DNA from: Eubacteriales Family XIII. Incertae Sedis bacterium
GTDB taxonomy: Bacteria > Bacillota > Clostridia > Peptostreptococcales > Anaerovoracaceae
DNA: 62,985 nt
Assembly (NCBI GenBank): GCA_031272365.1
Contig: JAISTX010000019.1
Location: forward strand, 1-62,985
Direction of reading: 5' to 3'
Below are positions 7,777-16,531 of the stretch, one piece after another. A program made the translations under genes and the position numbers. The notes under the pieces were generated by a model, which ran no database searches, had not been told where the DNA came from, and worked only from the letters and a program-made list of their open reading frames with translations. Numbering within the stretch: the first letter of the stretch is position 1; each line of letters opens with the position of its first letter.

Positions 7777-8789
7777 TGGACGGGAACAAGAAAAAAGGCC
7801 TGCAGCTGAGCGAACAGGGGCGGCTGACGCTCTGGATGTTCGGGCTTCTGATCATCGTGCTCATCGTGCTCGCGATTGTGCAGCCCGCCTTCCTGACGCA
7901 GGGCAACCTGCGCAACGTCGTCAACCAAAACGCCGTGCTCGTCATCGTGAGCATGTCTGTCACGATGCTCATGATCACGGGCAATTTCGACCTGTCGATC
8001 GGCGGCATCATCGGCATGGGGGGCGTGCTGTGCGCCTGGTTCTGCCAATCGGTCCCGCAGGGGGGCGCCGGGCTGCCCTACGGCGTGGCGTTCGTCCTGT
8101 CCCTGCTCGCCTGCACGGGCATCGGCTGGCTCAACGGCTTCCTGACGATGCGGCTCGGCGTCGCTTCCGTTATTGCCACACTCGGCACCATGTCGATCGC
8201 GCGCGGCATCGCCTACATCGGCGCGTCCGGGTCGATGGTCGAGCTCGGCGTGCCGGACGTCTTCAAGGTGGTCGGGCGGCAGGAGTTCGGCTCCTTCCTC
8301 ACCCTGCCCTTCGTCATCATGGTCATCATCGTGATCGCCTTCTTCTTCGTGGAGACCAAGACCGTCTTCGGGCAGAAGATCTACCTGATCGGCGCCAACA
8401 TCAAGGCGGCGCAGCTGTCGGGCGTGAAGGTGCGCAAGCAGATCAACACGCTGTTCATCCTGAGCGGGCTCCTGTCGGGGCTGGCGGGCATCATCCTCGC
8501 CTCGAAGCTCGGCGCGGGGGACTGCAAGGTCGGGCTGGAATACGAGTTCAACGCGGTCGTCGCGATCATCCTCGGCGGCACGAGCATCGCGGGCGGGCGC
8601 GGCACGGTCATCGGCACGGTCATCGGCGTCTTCATCATCGGCATGATCTCCAACACGCTCAACCTCTTCGGGGCGAGCACCGAATGGCAGCCCATCGTCA
8701 AGGGCCTCGTCATCGTGGGCGCGATCCTCTTCCAGCGCTTCGCGATGGGGTTCGGCGACCGACACAAACTCAGGCTGGAAGCGGCGTAA
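7776..8789 (+). CDS. Ribose-type ABC transporter permease 1 (RbsC-like)
   Basis: A 337-residue integral membrane protein of the RbsC/BPD_transp_2 family with many hydrophobic segments. Characteristic motifs are the ITGNFDLSIGGI segment in the first third and the ILGGTSIAGGRGT loop near residue 270 that contacts the ATPase. The ATG overlaps the stop of the ATPase gene by one base. A second, different permease follows, so the importer probably uses a heterodimeric channel rather than the homodimer of classical RbsC. Confidence 0.94.
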   Translation: MDGNKKKGLQLSEQGRLTLWMFGLLIIVLIVLAIVQPAFLTQGNLRNVVNQNAVLVIVSMSVTMLMITGNFDLSIGGIIGMGGVLCAWFCQSVPQGGAGLPYGVAFVLSLLACTGIGWLNGFLTMRLGVASVIATLGTMSIARGIAYIGASGSMVELGVPDVFKVVGRQEFGSFLTLPFVIMVIIVIAFFFVETKTVFGQKIYLIGANIKAAQLSGVKVRKQINTLFILSGLLSGLAGIILASKLGAGDCKVGLEYEFNAVVAIILGGTSIAGGRGTVIGTVIGVFIIGMISNTLNLFGASTEWQPIVKGLVIVGAILFQRFAMGFGDRHKLRLEAA

Positions 8790-8802
8790 AGGAGGCGGTC
8801 AC

Positions 8803-9765
8803 ATGCATAGCATTCAAGGGCAATCCTGGAGAAGCGTCGTCAAGAACGTCTATGTGTTCGGCATCTTGGCCATCTTCTTCATCGTCTTCACGGCGATCAA
8901 CCCGAAGTTTATCGCGGGGCCGTCGCTCTCCTTCATCATCCAGACGGTCGCCCCGCTCCTCGTCGTGTCGCTGCCGGCGACGCTGCTCATGATCTCGGGG
9001 AACATCGACCTGTCGGTCGGCAGCATCCTCGCCTTCTCCGGCGTGATCATGGCGACGCTCTCCAAGGGCGGCATGGCCGCGTGGGAGGCGGTGCTGATCG
9101 CGGCCGTGCTCGGGCTCGGCGTCGGCTGGATCAACGGCCTGCTCGTGTCCCACCTGAAGATCACCTCGGTCATCGCGACGCTCGTCATGAACTACGTCCT
9201 GCTCGGCGTGGCCAAGATCCTGACGGGCGACACGATCCCCTACGTGAAGGGCGTCCAGTCGGACTTCAACGTGATCGGGCGCGGGAAGGTCGGCGGCCTG
9301 CCCGTCGCGACCTTCTTCATCCTCGCCGCAATCATCATCTTCATCGTGCTCCAGAAGAAGAGCGTGCTCGGCAAATACTCGTTTGCGATCGGCGGCAACC
9401 GGGACGCGTCCATCCTGTCGGGCATCAACGCGGGGCGGCTCGTGTGGCTGCTCTACGTGATCACGGGCGCTGCGGCGGCCGTCGGCGGCTGCCTCTCCGC
9501 GAGCAAGATGGGCGTGGCGGACGCGACGAGCGGCGCGGGCTTCGAGCTGGACGTCATCATCGCGATCCTCATCGGCGGCACGAGCTTCGCGGGCGGCGAG
9601 GGGTCCGTGATCCGGTCCATCGTCGGCGCCTTCATCGTGTCGGTCCTGACGATCGGCCTCAACATGGCTGGCGTGGAATCGTTCTATCAGTATGTGGTCA
9701 AGGGCGCCGTGCTGATCGCGGCCGTCTACCTTGACAAGATCATCAAGGAGAAGGTGAGCACATGA
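8803..9765 (+). CDS. Ribose-type ABC transporter permease 2 (RbsC-like)
   Basis: A 320-residue permease of the same family as the preceding gene. It carries ISGNIDLSVGSI and ILIGGTSFAGGEGS in equivalent places, again with multiple membrane helices. AAAGGAGG precedes the start by a good distance. Its stop overlaps the kinase start (ATGA). Together with the upstream receptor, ATPase and permease it completes a four-gene importer. Confidence 0.94.
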   Translation: MHSIQGQSWRSVVKNVYVFGILAIFFIVFTAINPKFIAGPSLSFIIQTVAPLLVVSLPATLLMISGNIDLSVGSILAFSGVIMATLSKGGMAAWEAVLIAAVLGLGVGWINGLLVSHLKITSVIATLVMNYVLLGVAKILTGDTIPYVKGVQSDFNVIGRGKVGGLPVATFFILAAIIIFIVLQKKSVLGKYSFAIGGNRDASILSGINAGRLVWLLYVITGAAAAVGGCLSASKMGVADATSGAGFELDVIIAILIGGTSFAGGEGSVIRSIVGAFIVSVLTIGLNMAGVESFYQYVVKGAVLIAAVYLDKIIKEKVST

Positions 9766-11312
9766 CGGAAAAATACCTCCTCGGCATCGATGTCGGAACG
9801 ACAGGCACGAAGGCGATGGTGGTGGGCGCCGGCGGCGAGGCGCTGGGCACGGCCTACCGCGAGTACATCTGCGACTACCCCCGGCCAAACTGGGTCGAGC
9901 AGGACGCCGCCCTGCTGGCGCATTGCGTCCTCGAGGTGTGCGCCGAGGCGCTGAAGGCGTCGGGCGTGCCCGCAGGGGGCATCGTTTCGCTGGCGGTCTC
10001 CGCGCAGCGCGACTGCCTGCTCCTCATCGGCGCGGACGGGGCGCCGCTGAAGATGATCTCGTGGCTCGACAACCGCGCAGAGGACCAGGTGGCGCGCCTC
10101 GAGCGGGAGGTCGGCGCGGACGCGTTCTACCGGATTTCCGGGCTGCCGCTCGCGACGGCCTGGATCCTGCCGAAGCTTTTGTGGGTGCAGGAAAACGATC
10201 CTGCCTTGTGGGAAAAGACCGCGCGCATCGTGCAGCTGCACGATTTCATCCTGCGCACGCTCGGGGCGGACGACTTCTACAGCGACGTGCCGGATTCGTC
10301 TTTTTGGGGCTTCTACGAGACGGACGCGTTCCGCTGGAACGGGAAGCTCTTGGAACGGTACGGCATCGCGGAGGCCATGCTGCCGCGGGTGCTGCCGCCG
10401 GGGACGCAGGTCGGGCACGTCTCCGCCGCCGTCTCCAAGGCGACGGGGCTTTCGGAGGGCACGCTTCTGTGCGTCGGCGCGGGCGACCAAAACTGCGCCG
10501 CGGTCGGCGCGGGCGTCACGAGCCCCGGCATGGCCTCGGTCTCGATGGGGACGGGCGGCCTCGCGACCGTTTTCCTGGACAAGCCTTTCCGCGACCCGGC
10601 GGGCAAGGCGATGGTCACAAACAACGCCGTCTACGGCAACTGGCAGGTCGAGGGGTTGCAGAACGGCTCCGCCGGCGTGTACCGCTGGTTCCGGGACAAC
10701 ATCGCCCTCTTCGACAAGAACGAGGCGGAGAAGGCCGGCGAGGATCCCTACGAGCGCATCGGTCGCTTGATCGAGGCCTCGCCCCCCGGCGCGAACGGGC
10801 TCGTCTTCCTGCCCTACCTCGCGTCCGCCGCGACGCCGCGCTACGACGCCGAGGCACGCGGCGTGTTCGCCGGGCTCTCGCTCATGCACACGCGGGGCGA
10901 CCTGGCGCGCGCGGTCATCGAAGGCATCACGCTGGACATCCGGGACATCCTCACCTCGATCCGGGGCGCGGGCATCCCCGTCGAGAGGATCCGCATCATG
11001 GGCGGCGCGACGAAGTCCGGGCTGTGGAACCAGCTGCAGGCGGATTGCTACGGCTGCACGTGCGAGACGCTTGTGATCACGGACGCGGCCCTCATGGGGG
11101 CGGCGCTGTGCGCGGGCGTCGGCGCGGGCCTATACGAGGACATCCCCTCCGCGGCGGGCGCGCTCGTGCGCCCGGACCGCACCTACGAGCCGGATCCTTG
11201 CGGCGTAGCATTCTACGACGAAGCCTACCGCCTGTTCACGGCCGCCTACGAGGCGATGGCCGGGCCCGGCGGGCTCTTCGCCCAGGTGGCCGCCCGCCAG
11301 AAAACCCTATAG
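9762..11312 (+). CDS. FGGY-family carbohydrate kinase
   Basis: A 516-residue FGGY kinase of the xylulokinase/glycerokinase superfamily, normal length. It starts with GIDVGTTGTKAM (phosphate-1 motif) and has a GVGAGDQNCAAVGAG segment followed by SMGTGG in the middle. The C-terminal half carries IRIMGGATKSGLWNQLQAD, the second FGGY signature. It phosphorylates a sugar or polyol, using ATP, in the cytoplasm. It is the last gene of the import operon and overlaps the permease by 4 bases, so its substrate is most likely the imported compound. A second FGGY kinase is encoded at 16532; the two are clearly different sequences. Confidence 0.93.
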   Translation: MTEKYLLGIDVGTTGTKAMVVGAGGEALGTAYREYICDYPRPNWVEQDAALLAHCVLEVCAEALKASGVPAGGIVSLAVSAQRDCLLLIGADGAPLKMISWLDNRAEDQVARLEREVGADAFYRISGLPLATAWILPKLLWVQENDPALWEKTARIVQLHDFILRTLGADDFYSDVPDSSFWGFYETDAFRWNGKLLERYGIAEAMLPRVLPPGTQVGHVSAAVSKATGLSEGTLLCVGAGDQNCAAVGAGVTSPGMASVSMGTGGLATVFLDKPFRDPAGKAMVTNNAVYGNWQVEGLQNGSAGVYRWFRDNIALFDKNEAEKAGEDPYERIGRLIEASPPGANGLVFLPYLASAATPRYDAEARGVFAGLSLMHTRGDLARAVIEGITLDIRDILTSIRGAGIPVERIRIMGGATKSGLWNQLQADCYGCTCETLVITDAALMGAALCAGVGAGLYEDIPSAAGALVRPDRTYEPDPCGVAFYDEAYRLFTAAYEAMAGPGGLFAQVAARQKTL

Positions 11313-11332
11313 GCGAAAGGCATGCAAGGGGC

Positions 11333-13171
11333 CTAAGCCCCGTGCTTCTTCGGCAGGTGGATGCTGCGGCCGAGCGCGTCTGCGCACGCTTCCATGAAGG
11401 CCTCCGCGTACGTCGGGTGCGCGTGGACGATGCTGTCCGCCACCTCGTGCGCCGTCACTTCCATGCTCATCAGCGCCGCCGGCTCGGCGATGCCTTCCAC
11501 AGCGTCGCCCCCCACGATCTGCACGCCGAGGATCTCGCCGTATTCCTTGCCGATGACGACCTGCACAAAACCGTCCCCCTCGCCGCTTGCCAGCGCGCGG
11601 CCGTTCGCGGAAAACGGGTAGTAGCCGACCGAGATGCCGTCGCTGCCGTAGGCCTCCCGCGCCGCCTCCTCGGTGAGCCCGACCGACGCCGCCTCGGGGA
11701 GCGTGTACAGGGCGGATGGCACGTACCGCAAATCGCAGACCGAGTCCGCGCCCATCGCGTTCGCCGCAGCGGTCTCAGCCATCTTGAAGGCCACGTGCGC
11801 GAGCATGGCACCGCCCGTGATGTCGCCCGCCGCGTAGACGGACGGGACGCTCGTCTGCTGCTTTTCATTCACCTTGACCGCGCCGCGCTCCATTTCGAGG
11901 CATTCCGCCAGCATCCCCAGGCAGGACAGATCCGGCGCCCTGCCGGCCGCGGCGAGGATCAGGTCCGCCTCGATCTTGTAGTCCTCCGTGAAGGCGGTCG
12001 GCTTGCCCGCGTTGTCCTCGATCTTCTGCAGGGCCGCGCCCGTCAGGACTTTGACGCCCTCCGCCTCGAGCGCCGCGCGGACGGCATAGGAGATCTTCTG
12101 GCCCATGCCGGCCACGATGTCCGGCAGCATCTCCACGATGACGACCTCGCTCCCGAACGCGCGGAACGCAGTGGCGATCTCGCAGCCGATGACGCCGCCC
12201 CCGAGGATCAAGAGGCGCTTCGGGAGCTCCGTCAGCGACAGGATCTGGTCGCTCGTCATGACGCGCGGGTGGTCGATGCCGGGGACCGGAACGAGCGCCG
12301 GCCGGCTGCCCCCGCAGAGGATCAGCGCGCGCGCCTGGTAGGTCTCGCCGCCGCAGACGACCTCGTGCGCACCGGCGGCGGAGGCGTCCCCCGCCACGAC
12401 GCGCACCCCGTTGGACGTGAGCAGCGCCCCGACGCCGCCCGTCAGCCTCTGCACGACGCTGTCCTTGTAGGCCACCGCGCCGGGGAGGTTGACCTGCACC
12501 TGCGGGTCGTTCACGATGCCGCGCTTCGCCGCACCCTGGATGTGGCGGATGTACTCCGCCGTCTTGACATAGGTCTTGGTCGGGACGCACCCCCGGTTCA
12601 GGCAGGTGCCGCCGAGCGCCTCCTTCTCGAACAGGACGACCTTCCCGCCGAGCTGCGCCGCGCGGATGGCCGCCACATAGCCGGCGGGGCCGCCGCCGAT
12701 CACGGCCACGTCGTATTCGTAGCCTTGGCCGCCGTCCGCTGACGCCGCCGGGGCTGCCGGGGCCGCTGGGGCTGCCGGGGCTGCCGGGGCTGCCGGGGCG
12801 AAAGGCGATGCCGGCGCCTCCGCGGCAGCTGGAGCCACGGGAGCCGCAGGCGCAGCCGGGGCCGCCGGGGCCGCTGGAACCGCCGGGGCTGCCGCAGCCG
12901 CCCCCTCCGCCGGGTTCGGGGGCACCGCCTCCCCCTCCTCGCCGATCCACCCCATGATCGTCAGCACGGGGATCACGGCGCCGTCCTCGAAATAACGCGC
13001 CAGCAGCACGCCCGTCGCCGGCGACTCGCTCTCCATCGTGACCTTGTCCGTCTCGATCTCCATGATCGGCTCGTCGCGCTCGACAAAGTCCCCCACATTT
13101 TTCAGCCAGCGGATGAGCACGCCTTCCTGCATGTCCATCCCGTTCTTCGGCATGATGATTTCTTTCGCCAT
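11333..13171 (-). CDS. lpdA: Dihydrolipoamide dehydrogenase (E3) with N-terminal lipoyl domain
   Basis: A 612-residue E3 subunit. Residues 1-80 are a lipoyl/biotinyl domain with the modified lysine in ETDKV (Lys43). Residues about 83-150 are an Ala-Pro linker. The flavoprotein part begins at about 151 with VIGGGPAGY and has the redox disulfide in GGTCLNRGCVPTK (Cys190 and Cys195). The C-terminal HAHPTYAE supplies the catalytic His-Glu pair. It reoxidises dihydrolipoyl groups with NAD+. It closes the operon that encodes E1alpha, E1beta and E2. Because that E2 has no lipoyl domain, this is apparently the only swinging arm of the complex. Confidence 0.95.
   Translation of the reverse strand: MAKEIIMPKNGMDMQEGVLIRWLKNVGDFVERDEPIMEIETDKVTMESESPATGVLLARYFEDGAVIPVLTIMGWIGEEGEAVPPNPAEGAAAAAPAVPAAPAAPAAPAAPVAPAAAEAPASPFAPAAPAAPAAPAAPAAPAASADGGQGYEYDVAVIGGGPAGYVAAIRAAQLGGKVVLFEKEALGGTCLNRGCVPTKTYVKTAEYIRHIQGAAKRGIVNDPQVQVNLPGAVAYKDSVVQRLTGGVGALLTSNGVRVVAGDASAAGAHEVVCGGETYQARALILCGGSRPALVPVPGIDHPRVMTSDQILSLTELPKRLLILGGGVIGCEIATAFRAFGSEVVIVEMLPDIVAGMGQKISYAVRAALEAEGVKVLTGAALQKIEDNAGKPTAFTEDYKIEADLILAAAGRAPDLSCLGMLAECLEMERGAVKVNEKQQTSVPSVYAAGDITGGAMLAHVAFKMAETAAANAMGADSVCDLRYVPSALYTLPEAASVGLTEEAAREAYGSDGISVGYYPFSANGRALASGEGDGFVQVVIGKEYGEILGVQIVGGDAVEGIAEPAALMSMEVTAHEVADSIVHAHPTYAEAFMEACADALGRSIHLPKKHGA
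12747..12800 (-). repeat. 9-base tandem repeats encoding the Ala-Pro linker of E3
   Basis: Six near-identical 9-base units of the type gccggggct run through this stretch and encode repeated Ala-Pro-Ala in the interdomain linker. Length variation by whole units would keep the frame. Confidence 0.7.
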
Positions 13172-13197
13172 TTGTCCTTCGATCTCCTTCTATGGTT

Positions 13198-14517
13198 TCA
13201 CAGCAATTCTTTCGGTTTTTCGAGCAATTCCTTCAAGCGCAGCTGGAACAGCGCCGACTCGGTGCCGTTGATGATGCGGTGGTCGTACGTCAGCGACTGG
13301 AACATGAACGCCTTGTTGCGGATGGAGGCGCCCTCCATCACGAGCCGCTCCGTGGGCTTGCCCATGCCGAGGATCGCCGCCTCGGGCTGGTTGATGATCG
13401 GCGTGAACGCCGTGACCCCGTACATGCCCATATTCGTCAGCGTGATGACGCCGCCCTTGTAGTCGTCCGGCATGAGCCGCCCGGCCCGCGCCGCCACCGT
13501 GAGCGCCGCCGTCTCCTGGTTGATCTCGTAGATGGACTTCTTGTCCGCGTCCCTCAGCACGGGCACCGTGAGCCCGTCCTGCGTCCCGACCGCAATCCCG
13601 ATATCCACCTTTTCGAATAATAAAAACCCGTCTCCCGCCTCGTTGAGCTGCATACGGAAACGCTCCTGTTCGCGCGTCGCCACCGCCATCGCGCGCAGGA
13701 TGAACGCGGTCACCGTGAGCCGCTCCGTCTTGGCCTTCCCCTCGTTGACCGCTGCGCGGAGCGTGAGCAGCGCCGTCACGTCCATCTCGACAAACTGGTT
13801 CACGACGGCGGTCTCCCGCGCGCTTTGCGCCATGCGCTGCGCGATGACGCGGCGCATCCCGTTCATCGGGACCTCCGTCACGCCCTCCGGCAGCGGCGCC
13901 TTCGGCGCGGGCGCGGCCTGTGCCGGAGCTGGGGCCGGGGCCGCGGCCGAGGCTACGACCGGAGCCGGAGCTTCTACCAGAGCCAGGGCCGGGGCCTCTA
14001 CCGGAGCCGGAGCCGGAGCTTCTACCGGAGCCGGAGCCGGAGCTTCCACCGGAGCCGGCACCGGAGCCGCGGGCTGCGCCGCGATTGGCGCTGCGGGCGG
14101 CATCTCCCGGGCGGCGGCGGGCGCCGCCGGTTCCGGGGCTTGCACCGGGGCGGGCGCCTGCGCCGCCGCGAGCGGCCGCGCGCCCGCGAGGTCGGCGGCA
14201 TAGACCCTGCCGGAGACCCCGCGCCCCTGCACGGAGGACGGGTCCAAACCCTGCGCCTCCGCCATCCGCCGCGCCAGCGGCGTCAACCGCGCCTGCCGCC
14301 CAGCCGCAGGGGCCAAAGCCGCCTGTGCCCCCGCCGGGGCCGCAGCAGCCGCGCCGCCCCCCGCCGGGGCCGCAGCCGCGCCTTCGGGGACGTCCGCCGC
14401 GCGCAGCGCGCGCCCGCCCGGCGCCTGGAGCGCGTCCAAATCGACCCCGCGCTCCTTCGCGAGCCGCTTCGCGTTCGGCGTCGCCGCCGCCATCCCGTAT
14501 TTATACGTCGTCGTCAC
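13198..14517 (-). CDS. 2-oxoacid/acetoin dehydrogenase E2 acyltransferase lacking a lipoyl domain
   Basis: A 439-residue E2. It opens directly with a peripheral-subunit-binding domain (ATPNAKRLAKERGVDL, residues about 12-45), has a second one (LTPLARRMAEAQGLD, about 77-112) and a long Ala/Pro/Val/Glu linker to about residue 210. A CAT-like catalytic domain reaches the C-terminus. The catalytic histidine is His413 in YDHRIINGTE; the aspartate usual four residues later (HRxxDG) is Asn417 here. No N-terminal lipoyl domain is present. The start is GTG after GGAGG. It transfers the acyl group to CoA and binds E1 and E3. The lipoyl arm must come from E3. Confidence 0.92.
   Translation of the reverse strand: MTTTYKYGMAAATPNAKRLAKERGVDLDALQAPGGRALRAADVPEGAAAAPAGGGAAAAAPAGAQAALAPAAGRQARLTPLARRMAEAQGLDPSSVQGRGVSGRVYAADLAGARPLAAAQAPAPVQAPEPAAPAAAREMPPAAPIAAQPAAPVPAPVEAPAPAPVEAPAPAPVEAPALALVEAPAPVVASAAAPAPAPAQAAPAPKAPLPEGVTEVPMNGMRRVIAQRMAQSARETAVVNQFVEMDVTALLTLRAAVNEGKAKTERLTVTAFILRAMAVATREQERFRMQLNEAGDGFLLFEKVDIGIAVGTQDGLTVPVLRDADKKSIYEINQETAALTVAARAGRLMPDDYKGGVITLTNMGMYGVTAFTPIINQPEAAILGMGKPTERLVMEGASIRNKAFMFQSLTYDHRIINGTESALFQLRLKELLEKPKELL
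13970..14065 (-). repeat. 24-base tandem repeats encoding the E2 linker
   Basis: Four units of 24 bases (for example 14018-14041 against 13994-14017) encode the octapeptide EAPAPAPV in the flexible linker of E2. The units differ at a few bases. Confidence 0.7.
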
Positions 14518-14538
14518 TGGACCTCCACCTCTTTTCCA

Positions 14539-15516
14539 TCACAGCGTCTCCCGGATCGCCGCCTCGATGCGCTCCGGCGTCGGGAAGATGCTCGCCTCCA
14601 GAATCGGGTTGAACGGGATCGGCGTGTAGTACGCGCCGACGCGCTTGATCGGCGCGTCCAGATGGAAGAACGCCTCGCTGTCGGCGAGCATCGCCGCCAC
14701 CTCCGCGCCAAACCCGGAAAATTGCACGGCCTCATGCACGATGACCGCCCTTTTCGTCTTCATCACGCTCGCTATGATCGTCTCGCGGTCGAGCGGCACG
14801 AGCGAGCGGACGTCGATGACCTCCACGCCGACCCCCTCGGCGGCGAGCTTCTCCGCCACCTCCAGGCTCATCTGCACCATGCGCCCGTACGTGACGACCG
14901 TGACGTCCGCGCCCTCGCGCTTGACGTCCGCCACGCCCAGCGGGATCGCGTAGTCTTCCTCCGGCACGAGCCCCTTGACCCGGTAGAGCTTCTTCTGCTC
15001 GAGGAAGATCACGGGGTTGTCGTCCCGGATCGCCGCCTTCAACAGCCCCTTCGCGTCGAAGGCCGTGGACGGGACGACCACCTTCAGCCCCGGGATGTGG
15101 CAGTACAGGTTCTCCAGCGACTGCGAATGCTGCGCCGCCGCGCCCGTGCCGCCGCCCGACGCCGTGCGCAGCACCATGGGCACCTTCACCGCCCCGCCGA
15201 GCATGAACCGCACCTTGCTCGCCTCGTTGGCGATCTGGTCCCAGCACACCGCCATGAAGTCGGAAAACATCAGCTCCACGATCGGCCGCATCCCCATCAT
15301 CGCCGCGCCGACGGCGGCCCCGACGTACGCGGTCTCCGAAATCGGCGTCTCGCGCACGCGCTCCTCGCCGAATTCCTGTATCATCCCCTTCGAGACGCCG
15401 AAGGCGCCGTTGTACACGCCGATGTCCTCCCCCATGAAAAACACGTCGGGGTCGCGGCGCATCTCCTCGCTCATCGCCTCGCAGACCGCTTCGGCGTAGG
15501 TGATCTCCCTCGTCAT
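14539..15516 (-). CDS. TPP-dependent dehydrogenase E1 beta subunit (acetoin/pyruvate type)
   Basis: A 325-residue beta subunit with a transketolase pyrimidine-binding domain. It begins REITYAEAVCEAMSEEM, followed by FMGEDIGVYNG, which carries the glutamate region contacting TPP. A transketolase C-terminal domain contains VIDVRSLVPLDRETI. It forms an alpha2beta2 E1 with the preceding gene product and decarboxylates or cleaves the substrate on thiamine diphosphate. The start overlaps the E1alpha stop (ATGA). Acetoin, pyruvate and branched-chain types are hard to separate by eye; the island context favours acetoin-like or a special alpha-ketol substrate. Confidence 0.93.
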   Translation of the reverse strand: MTREITYAEAVCEAMSEEMRRDPDVFFMGEDIGVYNGAFGVSKGMIQEFGEERVRETPISETAYVGAAVGAAMMGMRPIVELMFSDFMAVCWDQIANEASKVRFMLGGAVKVPMVLRTASGGGTGAAAQHSQSLENLYCHIPGLKVVVPSTAFDAKGLLKAAIRDDNPVIFLEQKKLYRVKGLVPEEDYAIPLGVADVKREGADVTVVTYGRMVQMSLEVAEKLAAEGVGVEVIDVRSLVPLDRETIIASVMKTKRAVIVHEAVQFSGFGAEVAAMLADSEAFFHLDAPIKRVGAYYTPIPFNPILEASIFPTPERIEAAIRETL

Positions 15517-16499
15517 GACGCATACACCTCCTTCTCCAGGTCCTCGGGTGTAGCCGTCGGGTTCGGGCAGGACTCGCCGTAGGCAGCCGCCTCGTCAATG
15601 ACCCGCGTCGTCTCCCGGTCGATCTCCGCGATCTCCTCCGGGGAGAACCCGTTCCCCAGCATCACCTGCGTGAAGCGTATGACCGGGTTCTTGGCCTTCC
15701 ACTCCGCGATCTCCTCCTTCGTGCGGTATTTGTTGCCGTCGCTCTTGGAGTGCCCGCTCGTCCGGTAGGTGTGCTCGACGATGAACGCCGGCTTCTGCTC
15801 GCGTAGGATGTACTCGCGCGCCTCGCAGGCCGTCAGGTACGTCGCAAGCACGTCGTTGCCGTCGACCTCGTAGGTCTGGATGCCGTAGGGGATGCCGCGC
15901 TTCGTCAGGTCCGTGTCGGCCACGACCTTCCACAGCGGCGTGCTCATCCCGTAGGTGTTGTTCGTGCACACGAAGAGCACGGGCAGCTTCCACGCCGCCG
16001 CCAGGTTGAACGCCTCGTGCACAGCGCCCTGGTTCATCGATCCGTCGCCGAAAAACACGCACGCGATCCGGTCCGTGACGCCGCGCATCTTGAAGGACAG
16101 CGCGATGCCGCAGGCGATCGGGCACGACGCGCCGAGGATGCCGTCCATGCCGAGCGTGTTGTAGCGGATGTCCGACAGGTGCATGGACCCGCCGCGCCCG
16201 TGGTTGACACCCGTCTCCCGCGCGAGGATCTCCGCCATCATGTCATTGGGGTGCGAGCCCTTCGCCAGCACCTGCCCATGCCCCCTATGCGTCACCAGCG
16301 CGTAGTCCTCCGGCGCGAGGGCCGTCACCGTCCCCACCGCCGTGCCCTCTTCGCCGATCCCCAGGTGCGTCGTCCCATGCACCTTCCCCTCGGCGAAAAG
16401 GTCAAATACCTTTTCTTCAAATTTCCTGGCCAGCATCAGCTTGCGCATGGTCTCCGCAAGGAATGCCTTGTCCGCCAGCAGTTCGTGTAATGCTCTCAT
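15513..16499 (-). CDS. TPP-dependent dehydrogenase E1 alpha subunit (acetoin/pyruvate type)
   Basis: A 328-residue alpha subunit with the thiamine diphosphate-binding motif starting GDGSMNQGAVHEA and ending at NNTYGMST. THRGHGQVLAKG and GRGGSMHLSD are the usual phosphorylation-loop-like segments of E1alpha. Together with E1beta it makes the first enzyme of the complex. I chose ATG 16499; an in-frame GTG at 16529, two bases after the xylulokinase stop, would add ten residues and is possible by coupling. AAGGAAGGGG lies about 14 bases before the ATG. It is more like acetoin dehydrogenase or PdhA than branched-chain E1. Confidence 0.92.
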   Translation of the reverse strand: MRALHELLADKAFLAETMRKLMLARKFEEKVFDLFAEGKVHGTTHLGIGEEGTAVGTVTALAPEDYALVTHRGHGQVLAKGSHPNDMMAEILARETGVNHGRGGSMHLSDIRYNTLGMDGILGASCPIACGIALSFKMRGVTDRIACVFFGDGSMNQGAVHEAFNLAAAWKLPVLFVCTNNTYGMSTPLWKVVADTDLTKRGIPYGIQTYEVDGNDVLATYLTACEAREYILREQKPAFIVEHTYRTSGHSKSDGNKYRTKEEIAEWKAKNPVIRFTQVMLGNGFSPEEIAEIDRETTRVIDEAAAYGESCPNPTATPEDLEKEVYAS

Positions 16500-16531
16500 A
16501 CTTTCGCTATTGTCCCCTTCCTTTCTCACGC

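Noticed and set aside
11313..11345. Possible bidirectional terminator between the two converging operons
   Set aside because: The GGGGC/GCCCC stem is only 5 bp and has no T-run, so I did not list it as a terminator.
9923..12742. 939-residue open frame on the plus strand
   Set aside because: It is out of frame with the FGGY kinase and then antisense to the E3 gene, both of which are clear. The composition is that of a shadow frame.
12747..14065. Possible CRISPR array or mobile repeats in the E2/E3 genes
   Set aside because: The repeats are in frame and encode Ala-Pro linkers. There are no spacers and no cas genes.
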